Source: AC-32 sp035518635
Lineage (GTDB): Bacteria; Actinomycetota; Thermoleophilia; Gaiellales; Gaiellaceae
Length of the DNA stretch: 64,000 nucleotides
Reading direction: 5' to 3'
NCBI GenBank assembly: GCA_035518635.1
Contig: DATIXI010000011.1
Location: 1 to 64,000, forward strand
A model generated the notes under the pieces. That model saw nothing but the letters and a program-made list of their open reading frames with translations, was not told the DNA's origin and ran no database searches. Shown piece after piece: positions 51,838 to 61,561 of this stretch (the first letter of the stretch is position 1; every line of letters starts with the position of its first letter). The position numbers were made by a program, and so were the translations under genes.

Positions 51838-52910
51838 GAGGGCGCGAGCACCCGCAGCCCGTCCGGCGGGAGGTGGAGCCCGACCGCCGATCCCTCCTCG
51901 AGCGCAAACGTGAGCGGCTTGCCGTCGTTCGAGACCGTTGCCTTGAGCAGCTCGCCGCCCACGACGCGGACGTGCACCTCGTGTGCGCCGCCGAGGAAGA
52001 CGGCGCGCTCGACGAGGCCCGGCATCCGGTTGTCACCGGGTGTGTCGTGCGGCTCGAGGCCGATCCGCTCCGGCCGGATCATCGCCTTGACCTCGCCGCG
52101 CGCGCCCGTGTCGCCCTGCTCGGCCCGGAACGTGCGCTCGCCGATGCGCAGGCTGCACACCCCGCCGTCGGCGCTCGCCTCGGCGTGCAGGAGGTTCGAG
52201 ACGCCGAGGAAGTCGGCGACGAACTCGGTCTCCGGGCCCTCGTAGATCTCGCGCGGCGAGCCCGCTTGCTCGACGCGCCCGTGGTTCATCAGCGCGATCC
52301 GGTCGCTCATCGTCAGCGCCTCCTCCTGGTCGTGCGTGACGAACACGAACGTGACGCCGATGTCGGCCTGGATCGCCTTCAGCTCGACCTGAAGGTCCTT
52401 ACGGAGCCGAGCGTCGAGCGCGCCGAGCGGCTCGTCCAGCAGGAGCACGCGCGGGGTGAGGACCAGAGCACGGGCGAGCGCGACCCGCTGCTGCTGGCCG
52501 CCCGAGAGCTGCTCCGGCTTGCGCTGCTCGAACCCGGAGAGGCGAACCAGGTCGAGGATCCCCTTGACCTTGCGCCGCTTCTCCTCCTTGGTCAGCTTCT
52601 GGTACTTGAGCCCGAACGCGACGTTGCCCGCGACGTCGAGGTGCGGGAAGAGCGCGTAGCTCTGGAAGACGGTGTTGACGCTGCGCCTGTGGGGCGGGAC
52701 CTGGGCGACGTCGCTGCCGTCGAGCATGATCCGTCCGCTCGTCGGCCGCTCGAAGCCCGCGATCATCCGGAGCGTCGTCGTCTTCCCGCAGCCGGAGGGG
52801 CCGAGCATCGTGAAGAACTCGCCCGGCGGCATGCGCAGGTCGACCCCGTCCACGGCGACGACCTCGCCGAAGGACTTTGTCAGCTCCTCGAGCCTGATCT
52901 CGCCTTGCAT
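51774..52910 (-). CDS. potA: Spermidine/putrescine-type ABC transporter, ATP-binding protein
   Basis: A 378-residue ATPase with Walker A GPSGCGKTT, the Q-loop in FQSYALFPHL, signature LSGGQQQRVALARAL, Walker B VLLLDEPLGALD and the switch His in VFVTHDQEEAL. A C-terminal TOBE regulatory domain follows (MIRPERIGL...). It powers import with the two permeases upstream. The last 21 codons overlap the convergent amine-oxidase gene. The ATG overlaps the permease stop by one base. Confidence 0.92.
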   Translation of the reverse strand: MQGEIRLEELTKSFGEVVAVDGVDLRMPPGEFFTMLGPSGCGKTTTLRMIAGFERPTSGRIMLDGSDVAQVPPHRRSVNTVFQSYALFPHLDVAGNVAFGLKYQKLTKEEKRRKVKGILDLVRLSGFEQRKPEQLSGGQQQRVALARALVLTPRVLLLDEPLGALDARLRKDLQVELKAIQADIGVTFVFVTHDQEEALTMSDRIALMNHGRVEQAGSPREIYEGPETEFVADFLGVSNLLHAEASADGGVCSLRIGERTFRAEQGDTGARGEVKAMIRPERIGLEPHDTPGDNRMPGLVERAVFLGGAHEVHVRVVGGELLKATVSNDGKPLTFALEEGSAVGLHLPPDGLRVLAPSQPPPSAEDAAERPVRTAPSM

Positions 52911-53764
52911 CAGATATCCAGGGCGGCAACCGCCGCCGCCTCGCGGCCGCTCGCGAATCGCCGGTAGACGAGGAAGGCGAGCGTCAGCGTCGCCAGGGTG
53001 ATCAGGAGCGCCACGGTCGCGATCGCATTCAGCGCCGGGGTCGGCGCGCCTCTCGCGCTCGCGTAGAGAAGCATCGAGACGGTCGTGGTGCTCGCGTTGC
53101 CCGACAGGTACTGCGTCACGACGAAGTCGTCGATCGAAAGCGCGAAGGCGACGGCCGCGCTCGCGATGATCGCCGGGATGAGCAGCGGCAGCACGACCCG
53201 GAACAGCTGATCGTGCGGCGGCGCTCCGAGATCGGCGGCGGCCTCCTCGTACTCGGGCCCGATCGAGGTCAGGCGGCCGCGCACGATCACGACGACGTAA
53301 GAGAGCGTGAACGTCACCTGGCCGATCGCCTGGGCGGGCGTCCCGAGACCGATCTCCGGGAAGACGCGCAGGAAGAGGAGCAGCAGCGCGACGCCCATCA
53401 CGATCTCGGGCGTGACGAGCGGGAGCAGCATGACGGTGTTGACCGTACCTCCCCCCGGGCCCCGCCAGCGCTGGAGGCCGAGCGCAAGGGCGACACCGAG
53501 CGGCGTCGCGACCGCGACGCAGATCACGGCGAGGATCAGGGTGTGCTTCAGCGCGCCCTGGTACTGGGGGTCGTGGAGGACGCTGCCCGATGCCCCGGTG
53601 AACCAGCGGAACGAGAATCCCTGCCAGGTCGTCCGCGAGCGGCCTGCGTTGAACGCGAACAGGATCGCGATCGCGACGGGGACGATCGACCAGAGGATGT
53701 AGACAATCGTGATGAGCTTCAGCCAGCGGGGCTTACCCCAGGGGTTGCGCAGCCAGTTGATCAC
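52910..53764 (-). CDS. potC: ABC transporter permease, PotC type
   Basis: A 284-residue inner-membrane permease with six helices and the EAA-type loop EEAAADLGAPPHDQLFRVVLPLLIPAI for contact with the ATPase. SIDDFVVTQYLSG matches PotC of spermidine/putrescine importers. It overlaps the next permease by 4 bases and potA by one base. Confidence 0.92.
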   Translation of the reverse strand: MINWLRNPWGKPRWLKLITIVYILWSIVPVAIAILFAFNAGRSRTTWQGFSFRWFTGASGSVLHDPQYQGALKHTLILAVICVAVATPLGVALALGLQRWRGPGGGTVNTVMLLPLVTPEIVMGVALLLLFLRVFPEIGLGTPAQAIGQVTFTLSYVVVIVRGRLTSIGPEYEEAAADLGAPPHDQLFRVVLPLLIPAIIASAAVAFALSIDDFVVTQYLSGNASTTTVSMLLYASARGAPTPALNAIATVALLITLATLTLAFLVYRRFASGREAAAVAALDI

Positions 53765-54675
53765 TCCTCCGCCACCGCCGTTGCCTGCCGGGTCGTGCGC
53801 AGGTAGTAGAACATCAGCAGGAGCAGGAAGGCCGAGAGCACGAGCGTCAGCACCGCGCCCGTCACCTTCTCGGACCCCTGCCGTGTGAACTCGTCGATCT
53901 GGTTGCCGATCAGGCTCGTCTTGGTCGAGGCCGAGACGAGATCCGGCGTGTAGTAGTCGCCGAACATCGGCAGCGCAACGAGCACGCAGCCGGCGAGGAT
54001 GCCGACCTTCGAGAGCGGGAGGGTCACGCGGACGAACGCGCTGAACGGGCTCGCGCCGAGATCGCGGGCGGCGTCGATCTGCCGCTGGTCGATCCGGTCG
54101 AGCGCGACCACGAGCGGCAGGATCAGGAACGGGATGTAGCCGTAGACGAACGCGAGGATCACAGCCGAGGGCTGGCCGTCAAGCCATCCGCCGCGCGCCG
54201 ACAGCAGGCCCAGCCAGATGAACACGCGCTCGATCCCGATGTCGTGCAGCATCCGCGTGCCCCAGCCGTTCGGCGCCAGCAGGTTGATCCAGGCGAGCAT
54301 CCGCATCAGGTAGTTGATCCAGAACGGGACGATCAGCAGCAGCAGCACGACGCCCTTCCAGCGGCCCGCGTGCCGCGCCGTGTAGTAGGCGACGGGATAG
54401 CCGATCAGGAGGCAGAGCCCGATCGAGAGCGCGACGAACTCGATCGTGCGGATGGAAACGGTCAGGTACGGGCCGCGGTGCCAGTAGTTGCCGAGCACCT
54501 GGAGCACGTAGCCCGCGTTCCAGTGGAGCGGGTTCCAGAACGGGACCGGCTGCGAGAGCGTGTCCTCGTTGCCGAACGCGACGCAGACGACGGCGTAGAA
54601 CGCGACCAGGAAGAAGATCGCTAGCCAGGCGACTCCCGGGAAGGCCACGAGCCGCCAGGTCCAGCGAGACCGCAC
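53761..54675 (-). CDS. potB: ABC transporter permease, PotB type
   Basis: A 304-residue permease with six helices. The EAA loop is DAARDLGASPFSAFVRVTLPLSKVGI, and GYPVAYYTARHAGRWKG is typical of PotB. With PotC it forms the membrane channel. The gene is 1 bp after the binding-protein stop and overlaps potC by 4 bases. Confidence 0.92.
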   Translation of the reverse strand: MRSRWTWRLVAFPGVAWLAIFFLVAFYAVVCVAFGNEDTLSQPVPFWNPLHWNAGYVLQVLGNYWHRGPYLTVSIRTIEFVALSIGLCLLIGYPVAYYTARHAGRWKGVVLLLLIVPFWINYLMRMLAWINLLAPNGWGTRMLHDIGIERVFIWLGLLSARGGWLDGQPSAVILAFVYGYIPFLILPLVVALDRIDQRQIDAARDLGASPFSAFVRVTLPLSKVGILAGCVLVALPMFGDYYTPDLVSASTKTSLIGNQIDEFTRQGSEKVTGAVLTLVLSAFLLLLMFYYLRTTRQATAVAEE

Positions 54676-54676
54676 C

Positions 54677-55999
54677 TCAGCCGGCCTTGAACTTCGACCA
54701 GGCGTCGTCCCAGCGCCGCTCGCCCTCGATGCTGAGCTGGAGCAGCTCCTGGTTCGCCGCGAACTGGTCGGGGCGCACGACGGCGCCCGCCAGGCTCTTC
54801 GGGATCAGCCCCTGCTTGATCAGCAGCTCGGCGTCGACGTTCTTCTGCGGCGGGACGTAGCCGTTGTAGTTGACGAAGTTGGCGTACGCGTTGCGCTCGT
54901 CGAGGAAGAAGTTGAGGAACTCGTGCGCGAGCACCGGGTTCTTCGCCGAGCGCCCGATGATCAGCAGGTCGTTCTGGACGACGCCGTTCTGGTCGGGTCC
55001 CCAGAACGACAGCACGCTCGACGGGGTGCCCTTGGGCATGTAGTAGATCGCGCCCGCGAGCAGGTCGCCCGACCACGCGTGGTGCAGCACGGTCTTGGCC
55101 TCGGGCAGCGTCTGGAAGTCGGTGATCGTGACCTTGATGTTGCAGATGCCGTTCAGCTGCGAGAGCGCCTGCCCGGCCGCGTTGATGATCGCCGCGTCCT
55201 CGGTGTTCAGGTCGGGGCGGACGCCCGAGTGCATTGCGCTGCGCTGCATCGGCATGCTGAGCGCGTCGCGCTTGTCGTCGAGGAGGCCGACCCGGCCGCG
55301 GTAGGCCTGCGAGTGCCAGAAGATGTCCCAGGGGACGTCCATCCCGGCGATGTCCTCCTGGACGTGGTCGTTGCGCCAGCCGATCCCGTCCATCCACACG
55401 ACGTAGGGAACCGTGAAGCGGCTGCCGCGGTCGTAGAACGGGTCCTGCAGCTCGGGCCAGATGTTCTTCGCGAGGTTCGGCAGGTACGAGTGGTTGAGCG
55501 GCTGGACGAGCTTCTGCGCGATCAGGTTGCAGATGTTGTTCGCGGAGAGCCCGATGATCACGTCGAACCCGACGGCCCCCGCCGACAGCTTCGCGATCGC
55601 CTCGTCCGACGAGTTGTAGGTCGCGATCTGGACCTTCGTCCCGAACTGCTTCTCGAACTTCTTGACCGTGACGGGGTCGATGTAGTTCGCGTAGTTGTAG
55701 ACGTTGAGCGGCCCCTTCTCCGGCGGGCGGCCGTCCTTGATCGGCGGGTTGTCGGGGGTGATCGCCCACGTGACCGCGTTGTCGGGCCGCGGCAGCGGGA
55801 GGCCGCCCGGGCCGACCGGCCTCTGGACGACGAGCTTCGAGGCCGGGCCCGAGATCCCGCCGCCGGAGACGCCGATCGGCTCCGTCGTGTTCTCGCAGCC
55901 TGCGAGGACGCCCGCCGCGCTCAGGCCGAGCGCTCCGCCCGCGGCGCCGAGCACTAGCTGTCGCCGCGTCAGTCCGGATCGGTCCTTCGGGTGCCCCAT
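54677..55999 (-). CDS. potD: Spermidine/putrescine-type ABC substrate-binding lipoprotein
   Basis: A 440-residue binding protein. The N-terminus has a twin-arginine motif (TRRQLVLG) followed by a hydrophobic stretch and a lipobox LAGC, so it is a Tat-exported lipoprotein. The mature part begins after a Gly/Pro-rich linker, with NVYNYANYIDP, a DVIIGLSANNI segment and VVWMDGIGWRND, as in PotD. The natural substrate may be putrescine or another diamine or quaternary amine. The start at the ATG at 55999 excludes an upstream in-frame extension that overlaps the divergent thioesterase gene. Confidence 0.9.
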   Translation of the reverse strand: MGHPKDRSGLTRRQLVLGAAGGALGLSAAGVLAGCENTTEPIGVSGGGISGPASKLVVQRPVGPGGLPLPRPDNAVTWAITPDNPPIKDGRPPEKGPLNVYNYANYIDPVTVKKFEKQFGTKVQIATYNSSDEAIAKLSAGAVGFDVIIGLSANNICNLIAQKLVQPLNHSYLPNLAKNIWPELQDPFYDRGSRFTVPYVVWMDGIGWRNDHVQEDIAGMDVPWDIFWHSQAYRGRVGLLDDKRDALSMPMQRSAMHSGVRPDLNTEDAAIINAAGQALSQLNGICNIKVTITDFQTLPEAKTVLHHAWSGDLLAGAIYYMPKGTPSSVLSFWGPDQNGVVQNDLLIIGRSAKNPVLAHEFLNFFLDERNAYANFVNYNGYVPPQKNVDAELLIKQGLIPKSLAGAVVRPDQFAANQELLQLSIEGERRWDDAWSKFKAG

Positions 56000-56056
56000 G
56001 CCGCTGATCGATTGAATCGGACGACGAAACCACCAGTCAAGTTGGTGCGGGCCGCA

Positions 56057-56062
56057 TAGGAT
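56057..56062 (+). promoter_or_regulatory. -10 box TAGGAT before the thioesterase gene
   Basis: TAGGAT lies 7 nt before the GTG at 56070 and is not followed by a ribosome-binding sequence. Confidence 0.5.
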
Positions 56063-56069
56063 CGGCGCC

Positions 56070-56456
56070 GTGCACGAGAAGCGGGTCGAGATCCGGTGGC
56101 GCGACCTCGACTCGTTCGGGCACGTCAACAACGCGGTCTACGCGACCTACCTCGAGGAATGCCGCGACGAGTGGCTCGACGAGGCGCTGGGGTACGGCGA
56201 GGCCGCCTGGGACTACGTGATCGCGCGCCTCGCGATCGACTTCCGGCGCGAGCTGCGCCTCGTGGACGACGAGGTCGTCGTGCGTTGCCGGCTGGCGCGG
56301 ATCGGCACGTCGAGCGTGACGACGAAGGAGGAGATCCTCGCCGGCGACTTCCTCGCGGCCGAGGGCGAGTGCGTGCTCGTCGCGCGCGAGCGCGAGACCG
56401 GCAGCTCGCGCCCGCTCTCGCCGGAGGAGCGGCAGGCCTTCGAGCGCGCCGGCTAG
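56070..56456 (+). CDS. Acyl-CoA thioesterase, 4-hydroxybenzoyl-CoA thioesterase (YbgC) type
   Basis: A 128-residue hot-dog-fold thioesterase. The active-site motif is RDLDSFGHVNNAVYATYLEECRDEW with the catalytic aspartate, followed by a helix and the long strands of the fold. It would hydrolyse an acyl-CoA. The start is a leaderless GTG. Its stop overlaps the next gene start by one base, so the two are one operon with the flavoenzyme, probably in the same acyl or amine pathway. Confidence 0.88.
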   Translation: MHEKRVEIRWRDLDSFGHVNNAVYATYLEECRDEWLDEALGYGEAAWDYVIARLAIDFRRELRLVDDEVVVRCRLARIGTSSVTTKEEILAGDFLAAEGECVLVARERETGSSRPLSPEERQAFERAG

Positions 56457-58300
56457 TGGTGTCCCTCGAGCACCTGTTCAGCCCGCTCGAGCTCGGGCCC
56501 GTCGAGATCCAGAACCGGATCGTCTCGACCGCCCACCAGACGACCCTCGTCCACGACAACCTGCCGACCGACGACTTCGTCGCCTACCACGAGGCCCGGG
56601 CGCGCGGAGGCGCCGGGCTGATCGTCATGGAGGCGACCGCCGTGCACCCGTCGGGGCTGCTCACCTCCCACACGCTCGGCGGCTACCTGCCGGAGATCGT
56701 GGCCGGCTACGAGCGCGTCGCGGCGGCCGTTCGGCCGCACGGCACGAGGCTCTTCGTCCAGCTCCTGCACGGCGGGCGCGAGCAGATCGCCGGGCCGCCG
56801 CGCCCTCCGGCGATCGCGCCCTCGGCGGTGCCGAGCGCGCGCTTCCGGGCCGAGCCGCGAGCGCTCGCGGGGGAGGAGGTCGAGGAGCTGATCGCCGGCT
56901 ACGCGCGCTCGGCCGAGCTGGCGGCCGAGGCGGGGCTCGACGGGGTCGAGCTCTCGGCTGCACACCGCTATCTGATCGAGCAATTTCTCGACCCGGAGCT
57001 GAACCGTCGGGAGGACGAGTGGGCGGATGGCCGCAGGTTCCTCTCCGGGGTCGTGCGTGCGGTCCGCGCCGCGACACCGGGGCTCTGCCTCGGCGTGCGG
57101 CTCTCGGCGGACTCGCCGCGGGCGGAGCGGATCGCGGAGCTGCTCGTCGAGGAAGGCGTCGACTACCTCTCGCTCGCGCTCGGCGACTCGGCCACGTACC
57201 TGGGCTCGGTCGGGATCGTGCCGCCTCCGCCGGTCGACGAGTCCGCGATCGCGGCGAGGACGGAGCGGTTCGCGCTCGGGCCCCCGCGGATCGCGACCTC
57301 GCGGATGCTCGACGTCACGGTCGCCGACCGGTTGATCGCCGCGGGTGGGGCGGAGGCGTTCGGCATGACGCGCGCGCTGATCACCGACCCAGAGCTCTCC
57401 GCGAAGGCGCGCGAGGGACGCGTCGAGGAGATCGTCGGCTGCGTGGGCTGCAACGCATGCATCGCGCACTACCACGCGGGCACGCCGCTCCGCTGTGCGG
57501 TCAATCCGCGCACGGGGCGGGAGCTCCGCCTCGGGCCGCCCGCCGCGGACCGGAGGCGGCGCCTGCTCGTCGTGGGCGGAGGCCCGGCCGGGATCGCCGC
57601 CGCGACGGAGGCCGGACGGGCCGGGCACGAGGTCGTGCTCGTCGAGCGGTCCGAGCGTCTCGGCGGGCAGATCGCGCTGGCCGGATCCGCACCCGGCAGC
57701 GCCGAGGTGTCGAGGCGTTTCCTCGCGAACGCGGAGCGGCAGCTCCGCGCGGCGGGCGCGGAGGTCAGGCTCGGCGAGGAGCAGTGGCCCGAGGCCGACG
57801 GCGCGGTGCTGGCCACGGGCGCCCGCCCGTACCGCGACGACGAAGGGCTCACCGCCTGGGACGTTCTCGGCGGCGTGATCCCGGAGGGCGAGCGGGTGCT
57901 CGTCGCCGACTGGGGCGGAGACCCATCGGGCCTCGACGCGGCGGAGGTGTTGGCCGGGGCCGGTAAGGACGTGACGCTCGCGGTTGCCTCGGCCGCGGTC
58001 GGCGAGCTCGTCCACCAGTACCGTCGCAACCTCTACCTCCAGCGGCTGTACCGCGCGGGCGTCCGCATCCTGCAACACCACGAGCTGGCGCCGGGGCCTG
58101 TGCTCCGCAACGTCTTTGCGCCGGAGCTGACGATCCCCGTCGACGCCGACGCGGTCGTGCTCGCGCTCGGGCGGGTCCCGGTCGAGGTCGAGGCGCCGCC
58201 CGGGATCCCCGTGGAGCGCGCGGGCGACTGTCTCTCTCCGCGCTCTCTCGAGGAGGCCGTGCTCGAGGGAACCCTCGCGGCCCGGCGCGTCTTCGCATAG
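56456..58300 (+). CDS. Fe-S flavoenzyme of the TMADH/2,4-dienoyl-CoA reductase/StcD family
   Basis: A 614-residue two-part enzyme. The N-terminal Old-Yellow-Enzyme barrel binds FMN (NRIVSTAHQTTLVHD, LFVQLLHGGRE, an AHRYLIEQFLDPELNRREDEW substrate motif). A 4Fe-4S cluster follows at CVGCNACIAHYHAGTPLRCAV, and a C-terminal dinucleotide domain starts at RRRLLVVGGGPAGIAAA. This layout is shared by trimethylamine dehydrogenase, stachydrine demethylase StcD and dienoyl-CoA reductases. The Rieske oxygenase nearby favours an N-methyl-amine role; the acyl-CoA genes next to it leave the dienoyl-CoA option open. The GTG at 56456 is used; 56459 is possible. Confidence 0.88.
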   Translation: MVSLEHLFSPLELGPVEIQNRIVSTAHQTTLVHDNLPTDDFVAYHEARARGGAGLIVMEATAVHPSGLLTSHTLGGYLPEIVAGYERVAAAVRPHGTRLFVQLLHGGREQIAGPPRPPAIAPSAVPSARFRAEPRALAGEEVEELIAGYARSAELAAEAGLDGVELSAAHRYLIEQFLDPELNRREDEWADGRRFLSGVVRAVRAATPGLCLGVRLSADSPRAERIAELLVEEGVDYLSLALGDSATYLGSVGIVPPPPVDESAIAARTERFALGPPRIATSRMLDVTVADRLIAAGGAEAFGMTRALITDPELSAKAREGRVEEIVGCVGCNACIAHYHAGTPLRCAVNPRTGRELRLGPPAADRRRRLLVVGGGPAGIAAATEAGRAGHEVVLVERSERLGGQIALAGSAPGSAEVSRRFLANAERQLRAAGAEVRLGEEQWPEADGAVLATGARPYRDDEGLTAWDVLGGVIPEGERVLVADWGGDPSGLDAAEVLAGAGKDVTLAVASAAVGELVHQYRRNLYLQRLYRAGVRILQHHELAPGPVLRNVFAPELTIPVDADAVVLALGRVPVEVEAPPGIPVERAGDCLSPRSLEEAVLEGTLAARRVFA

Positions 58301-58303
58301 GGT
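58298..58303 (+). promoter_or_regulatory. -10 box TAGGGT before the acyl-CoA dehydrogenase gene
   Basis: TAGGGT, which contains the stop codon of the flavoenzyme gene, lies 8 nt before the GTG at 58312. Confidence 0.4.
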
Positions 58304-58311
58304 CACGCGCC

Positions 58312-59478
58312 GTGATCGTCCCCGAGCTGCCAGCCGAGATCCGCGACCTCAAGGAGCGGGTCGGACGCTTCGTCGAGGAGGAGGTCTACCCGCTCGAGGA
58401 GCGGATCGCCGAGCGCGGCTCGATCGACGAGGCCGAGGTCGACGCGCTCCGCGCGAACGCCCGGGAGGCCGGCTTCACGATGCTGAACATGCCGACCGAG
58501 CAGGGCGGCCAGGGCCTCTCTATGCTCGGCCAGGTCGCGATCGAGGAAGAGTCGGGCAAGGCGACGAACGGGCTCGGCTTCGCGGTCATCGACCGGGGCC
58601 CGCGCGAGCTGCTCGAGCTCGTCACCCCCGAGCAGGCCGAGCGGTTCGTGGCGCCGATCGTCCGCGGTGAGTACCGCGAGGCGTGGGCGCTGACCGAGCC
58701 TGGCGCCGGCTCCGACCTCTCGGGGCTGCAGACGAGTGCGGCCCGCGACGACCAGGAATGGGTCCTCAACGGCGAGAAGTGGTTCGTGACGAGCGAGGGC
58801 GAGCCAGGCGTATACGTCGTGGCCGCCGTTGCCGAGGGCGAGCAGCAGCTGTTCCTCGTCGAGCCCGACGCGCCGGGTCTCGAGATCGTCCGCACCCCGG
58901 GCTTCCTGCACGACCCGTACCTCGACCACCACCCGGAGATCGCGCTGCGCGACTGCCGCGTGCCGGAGGCCAACCGCGTGCCCGCCAGCGGCGACGCGGG
59001 CGCGAAGGAGTGGATCCTCGTCGAGCGGCTGTTCATCGCCGCGCGCTGCTGCGGCGCGTCGATGCGCCTCCTCGACCTCGCGAGCGACTGGGCCAAGGAG
59101 CGGGAGGCGTTCGGCTCGCGGATCGCCGACTACCAGGGCGTCTCGTTCCCGCTCGCCGACTCCTTGACGGAGCTGCATGCCGCGCGTCTGCTCACCTACC
59201 ACGCGGCACACGCGTTCGACGTGCTGGCCGACCGCAAGATCGTCCACGGCAAGGTCTCGATGGCAAAACTGTTCGCCTCGGAGACGGCGGGTCGAGTTGC
59301 AGACCGCGCGGTCCAGATCCTGGGCGGCCGCGGCTACATGACCGACAGCCCGGCCGCGCGGCACTTCCGCGAGCTGCGCGTCGACCGGATCTGGGAGGGG
59401 ACGAGCGAGATCCAGCGCGTGATCCTCGCCGGCGCGCTCTTCAAGCGCGGGGCCGCGCCCTACCTCGGCTGGGAGTGA
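58312..59478 (+). CDS. Acyl-CoA dehydrogenase
   Basis: A 388-residue FAD enzyme. It has a helical N-terminal domain, the middle-domain signature WALTEPGAGSDLSGLQT, and the C-terminal signature GGRGYMTDSPAARHFRELRVDRIWEGTSEIQRVILAG with the flavin-binding residues. It would introduce a double bond into an acyl-CoA, the usual partner being an electron-transfer flavoprotein that is not in view. Its stop overlaps the convergent ADP-forming synthetase gene by 19 bp. Confidence 0.95.
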   Translation: MIVPELPAEIRDLKERVGRFVEEEVYPLEERIAERGSIDEAEVDALRANAREAGFTMLNMPTEQGGQGLSMLGQVAIEEESGKATNGLGFAVIDRGPRELLELVTPEQAERFVAPIVRGEYREAWALTEPGAGSDLSGLQTSAARDDQEWVLNGEKWFVTSEGEPGVYVVAAVAEGEQQLFLVEPDAPGLEIVRTPGFLHDPYLDHHPEIALRDCRVPEANRVPASGDAGAKEWILVERLFIAARCCGASMRLLDLASDWAKEREAFGSRIADYQGVSFPLADSLTELHAARLLTYHAAHAFDVLADRKIVHGKVSMAKLFASETAGRVADRAVQILGGRGYMTDSPAARHFRELRVDRIWEGTSEIQRVILAGALFKRGAAPYLGWE

Positions 59479-61505
59479 ACCGTCCGGGCGTCGAGCCCGA
59501 TCGCCTGGGTCGTCGTCACGAGCAGCGGGTTGATCTCGAGCTCGTCCAGCTCGGGGTGCTCGGCGGCGACCCGCGAGAGCGCGGTGCACGCCTCCGCGGC
59601 CGCGCGTAGGGCGAGCGGCGGGCGGCCGCGCGCCCCGGTGAGCAGCGCCGCGCCGCGGAGACCGAGCAGCAGCTCCTCGATCAGGTCCGGCTCGGCCGGG
59701 GCCAGCGCGACCGCCGTGTCGCGCAGCACCTCCGCGAGGATCCCGCCGAGGCCGACGAGCAGGATCGGCCCGAAGCGCGGGTCGCGGCGGCAGCCGGCGA
59801 TCAGCTCGGCGGACGGTTGGGCCTCGGCCATCCGCTCGACCGAGTAGCCGTCCGGGGCCTTCATCGCGGCGACCGCGGCCGCGAGCGCGTCGTCGTCCTT
59901 GAGCCCGAGCGCGACGCCGCCCGCGTCCGACTTGTGCAGCACGCCAAGCGCCTTCAGGACGACCGGGTAGCCCATCTGCGCCGCCGCCTCGAGCGCTTCA
60001 CCCTCGTTCGCAACGCGCCGCGCGGCGGGAAACGTGACCCCGCCCGAGGCGAGGAGCTCGCGGGCCTCGAGGTAGCCGCCGCCCGCCCAGGGCTCGGCAG
60101 GCGGCGGCAGCTCCGACACGCCCGAGGGCGCCTTCTGCCCGGCTGCGCGAGCGAGCGACGCGATCGCCGCGCCGACCTCGCGGTAGACGGGGACCCCCGC
60201 CTCGCGCAGCGCCACCGCCGGCGACTCCTGCCAGTACATCGTCTGGACGACCGCCGGGCGCCCGGCCTCCTCGGCCGCCCGCGCGAGGCCGCGCGCCGCC
60301 TCGGTCTCCGGCTCGCGGAGCTCCTCCGAGGTCGCGCTGTAGCCGCCGAGGTAGCCGGTCAGGAGGAGCGCGTCGACCTCGCCCGACTCCAGCAAGAGGC
60401 GCGGCACCCGCTCGTACGAGCTCAGGTCCTGCTCGCCGGCGCCAGCGAAGTCGACCGGGTTCGTCGTGGTCGCGGTCTCGGGCATCACCGCCGCGAGGCT
60501 CGCGGCAAGCCCGGACGAGAGCTGCGGCAGCTCGAGCCCTGCGCCGGTCGCGAGATCGGCCGCCACGACCGCCGAGCCGCCGCCGTCCGTGACGATCGCG
60601 ACCCGCCGGCCCTGCGGGCGGCTCGTCGCGACGAGGAGCTGCGCGAGGTCGGCGAGCTCGCGCGGCGAAGAAACGCGGAAGATCCCGGCCGCGCGGCAGG
60701 CGGCGTCGATCGCCGCCGACTCGCTCACGAGCGCGCCGGTGTGGGAACGTGCGGCCCGCACGCCGGGCGCGCTCGTCCCTCCTGCCAGCAGCAGCACGGG
60801 CTTGCCGGCGTCCGCGGCCGCCCGCGCGAACGCGCGCCCCGCGCGGAAGTCCTCGAGATAGACGCCGATCACGCGGGTCTCCTCGTGCGCGGCCAGGGCC
60901 TCCACGATCTCGACCGCCTCGAGATCGGCCTGGTTCCCGAGCGAGACGAAGCGCGAGATCCCGAGCCCGAAGTCGCCGGCGAGCAGCGCCATCTCGAGCG
61001 CGAGGTTCCCGCTCTGCGAGATCAGGCCGAGCGAGCCGGGGACGAAGTCGCTCGACGAGAGATCGAGCTCGGTCGACGCGTCGAAGACGCCCATGCAGTT
61101 CGGGCCCAGCAGGACTGCCCCGGCCGCGCGCACCCGCTCGACGACGGCGCGCTCGCGCGCGGCGCCCTCCTCCGAGGTCTCGCCGAGGCCGGCCGGGATC
61201 GCGACGATCGCCCGCGTTCCGAGCGCGAGCGCTGCGTCGACCGTCTCCTCGAACGCGGACGCGGGGATCGCGAGGACGACCAGCTCCGGCGCCTCCGGCA
61301 GCTCCTCGAGCGAGCGGTACGCCGGGCGACCGAGCACGTCTCCGCCGGAGCGGTTGACGAGGTAGACCGAGCGGCGGTGCTCTCCCCGCAGCGCTCCCCG
61401 GCCGAGCCACTGGCCCCATTTCGCCGGGTCGTTCGAGGCGCCGACGACGGCCACGGAGCCCGGCTCGAAGAGCGGGCGCAGGTCGCGTCCAGTCCGGGCC
61501 GCCAT
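59460..61505 (-). CDS. ADP-forming acyl-CoA (acetyl-CoA) synthetase, fused alpha and beta subunits
   Basis: A 681-residue fusion. The alpha part (1-450) has a CoA-binding fold (VAVVGASNDPAKWG), a ligase domain with the phospho-histidine in RSHTGAL, and LLGPNCMGVF. The beta part (about 475-681) is an ATP-grasp domain with VVLKALGVLHKSDAGGVALGL and LDELEINPLLV. It links acyl-CoA to free acid while making ATP, or activates organic acids. The start is put at the ATG at 61505; ATG 61517 and a TTG at 61547 are alternatives. It is convergent with the acyl-CoA dehydrogenase gene. Confidence 0.9.
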   Translation of the reverse strand: MAARTGRDLRPLFEPGSVAVVGASNDPAKWGQWLGRGALRGEHRRSVYLVNRSGGDVLGRPAYRSLEELPEAPELVVLAIPASAFEETVDAALALGTRAIVAIPAGLGETSEEGAARERAVVERVRAAGAVLLGPNCMGVFDASTELDLSSSDFVPGSLGLISQSGNLALEMALLAGDFGLGISRFVSLGNQADLEAVEIVEALAAHEETRVIGVYLEDFRAGRAFARAAADAGKPVLLLAGGTSAPGVRAARSHTGALVSESAAIDAACRAAGIFRVSSPRELADLAQLLVATSRPQGRRVAIVTDGGGSAVVAADLATGAGLELPQLSSGLAASLAAVMPETATTTNPVDFAGAGEQDLSSYERVPRLLLESGEVDALLLTGYLGGYSATSEELREPETEAARGLARAAEEAGRPAVVQTMYWQESPAVALREAGVPVYREVGAAIASLARAAGQKAPSGVSELPPPAEPWAGGGYLEARELLASGGVTFPAARRVANEGEALEAAAQMGYPVVLKALGVLHKSDAGGVALGLKDDDALAAAVAAMKAPDGYSVERMAEAQPSAELIAGCRRDPRFGPILLVGLGGILAEVLRDTAVALAPAEPDLIEELLLGLRGAALLTGARGRPPLALRAAAEACTALSRVAAEHPELDELEINPLLVTTTQAIGLDARTVHSQPR

Positions 61506-61561
61506 CAGCTCAATCATCCCATCGCTTGCCGCCCGGCCGTCCGGCAATACAGAATGAGAGT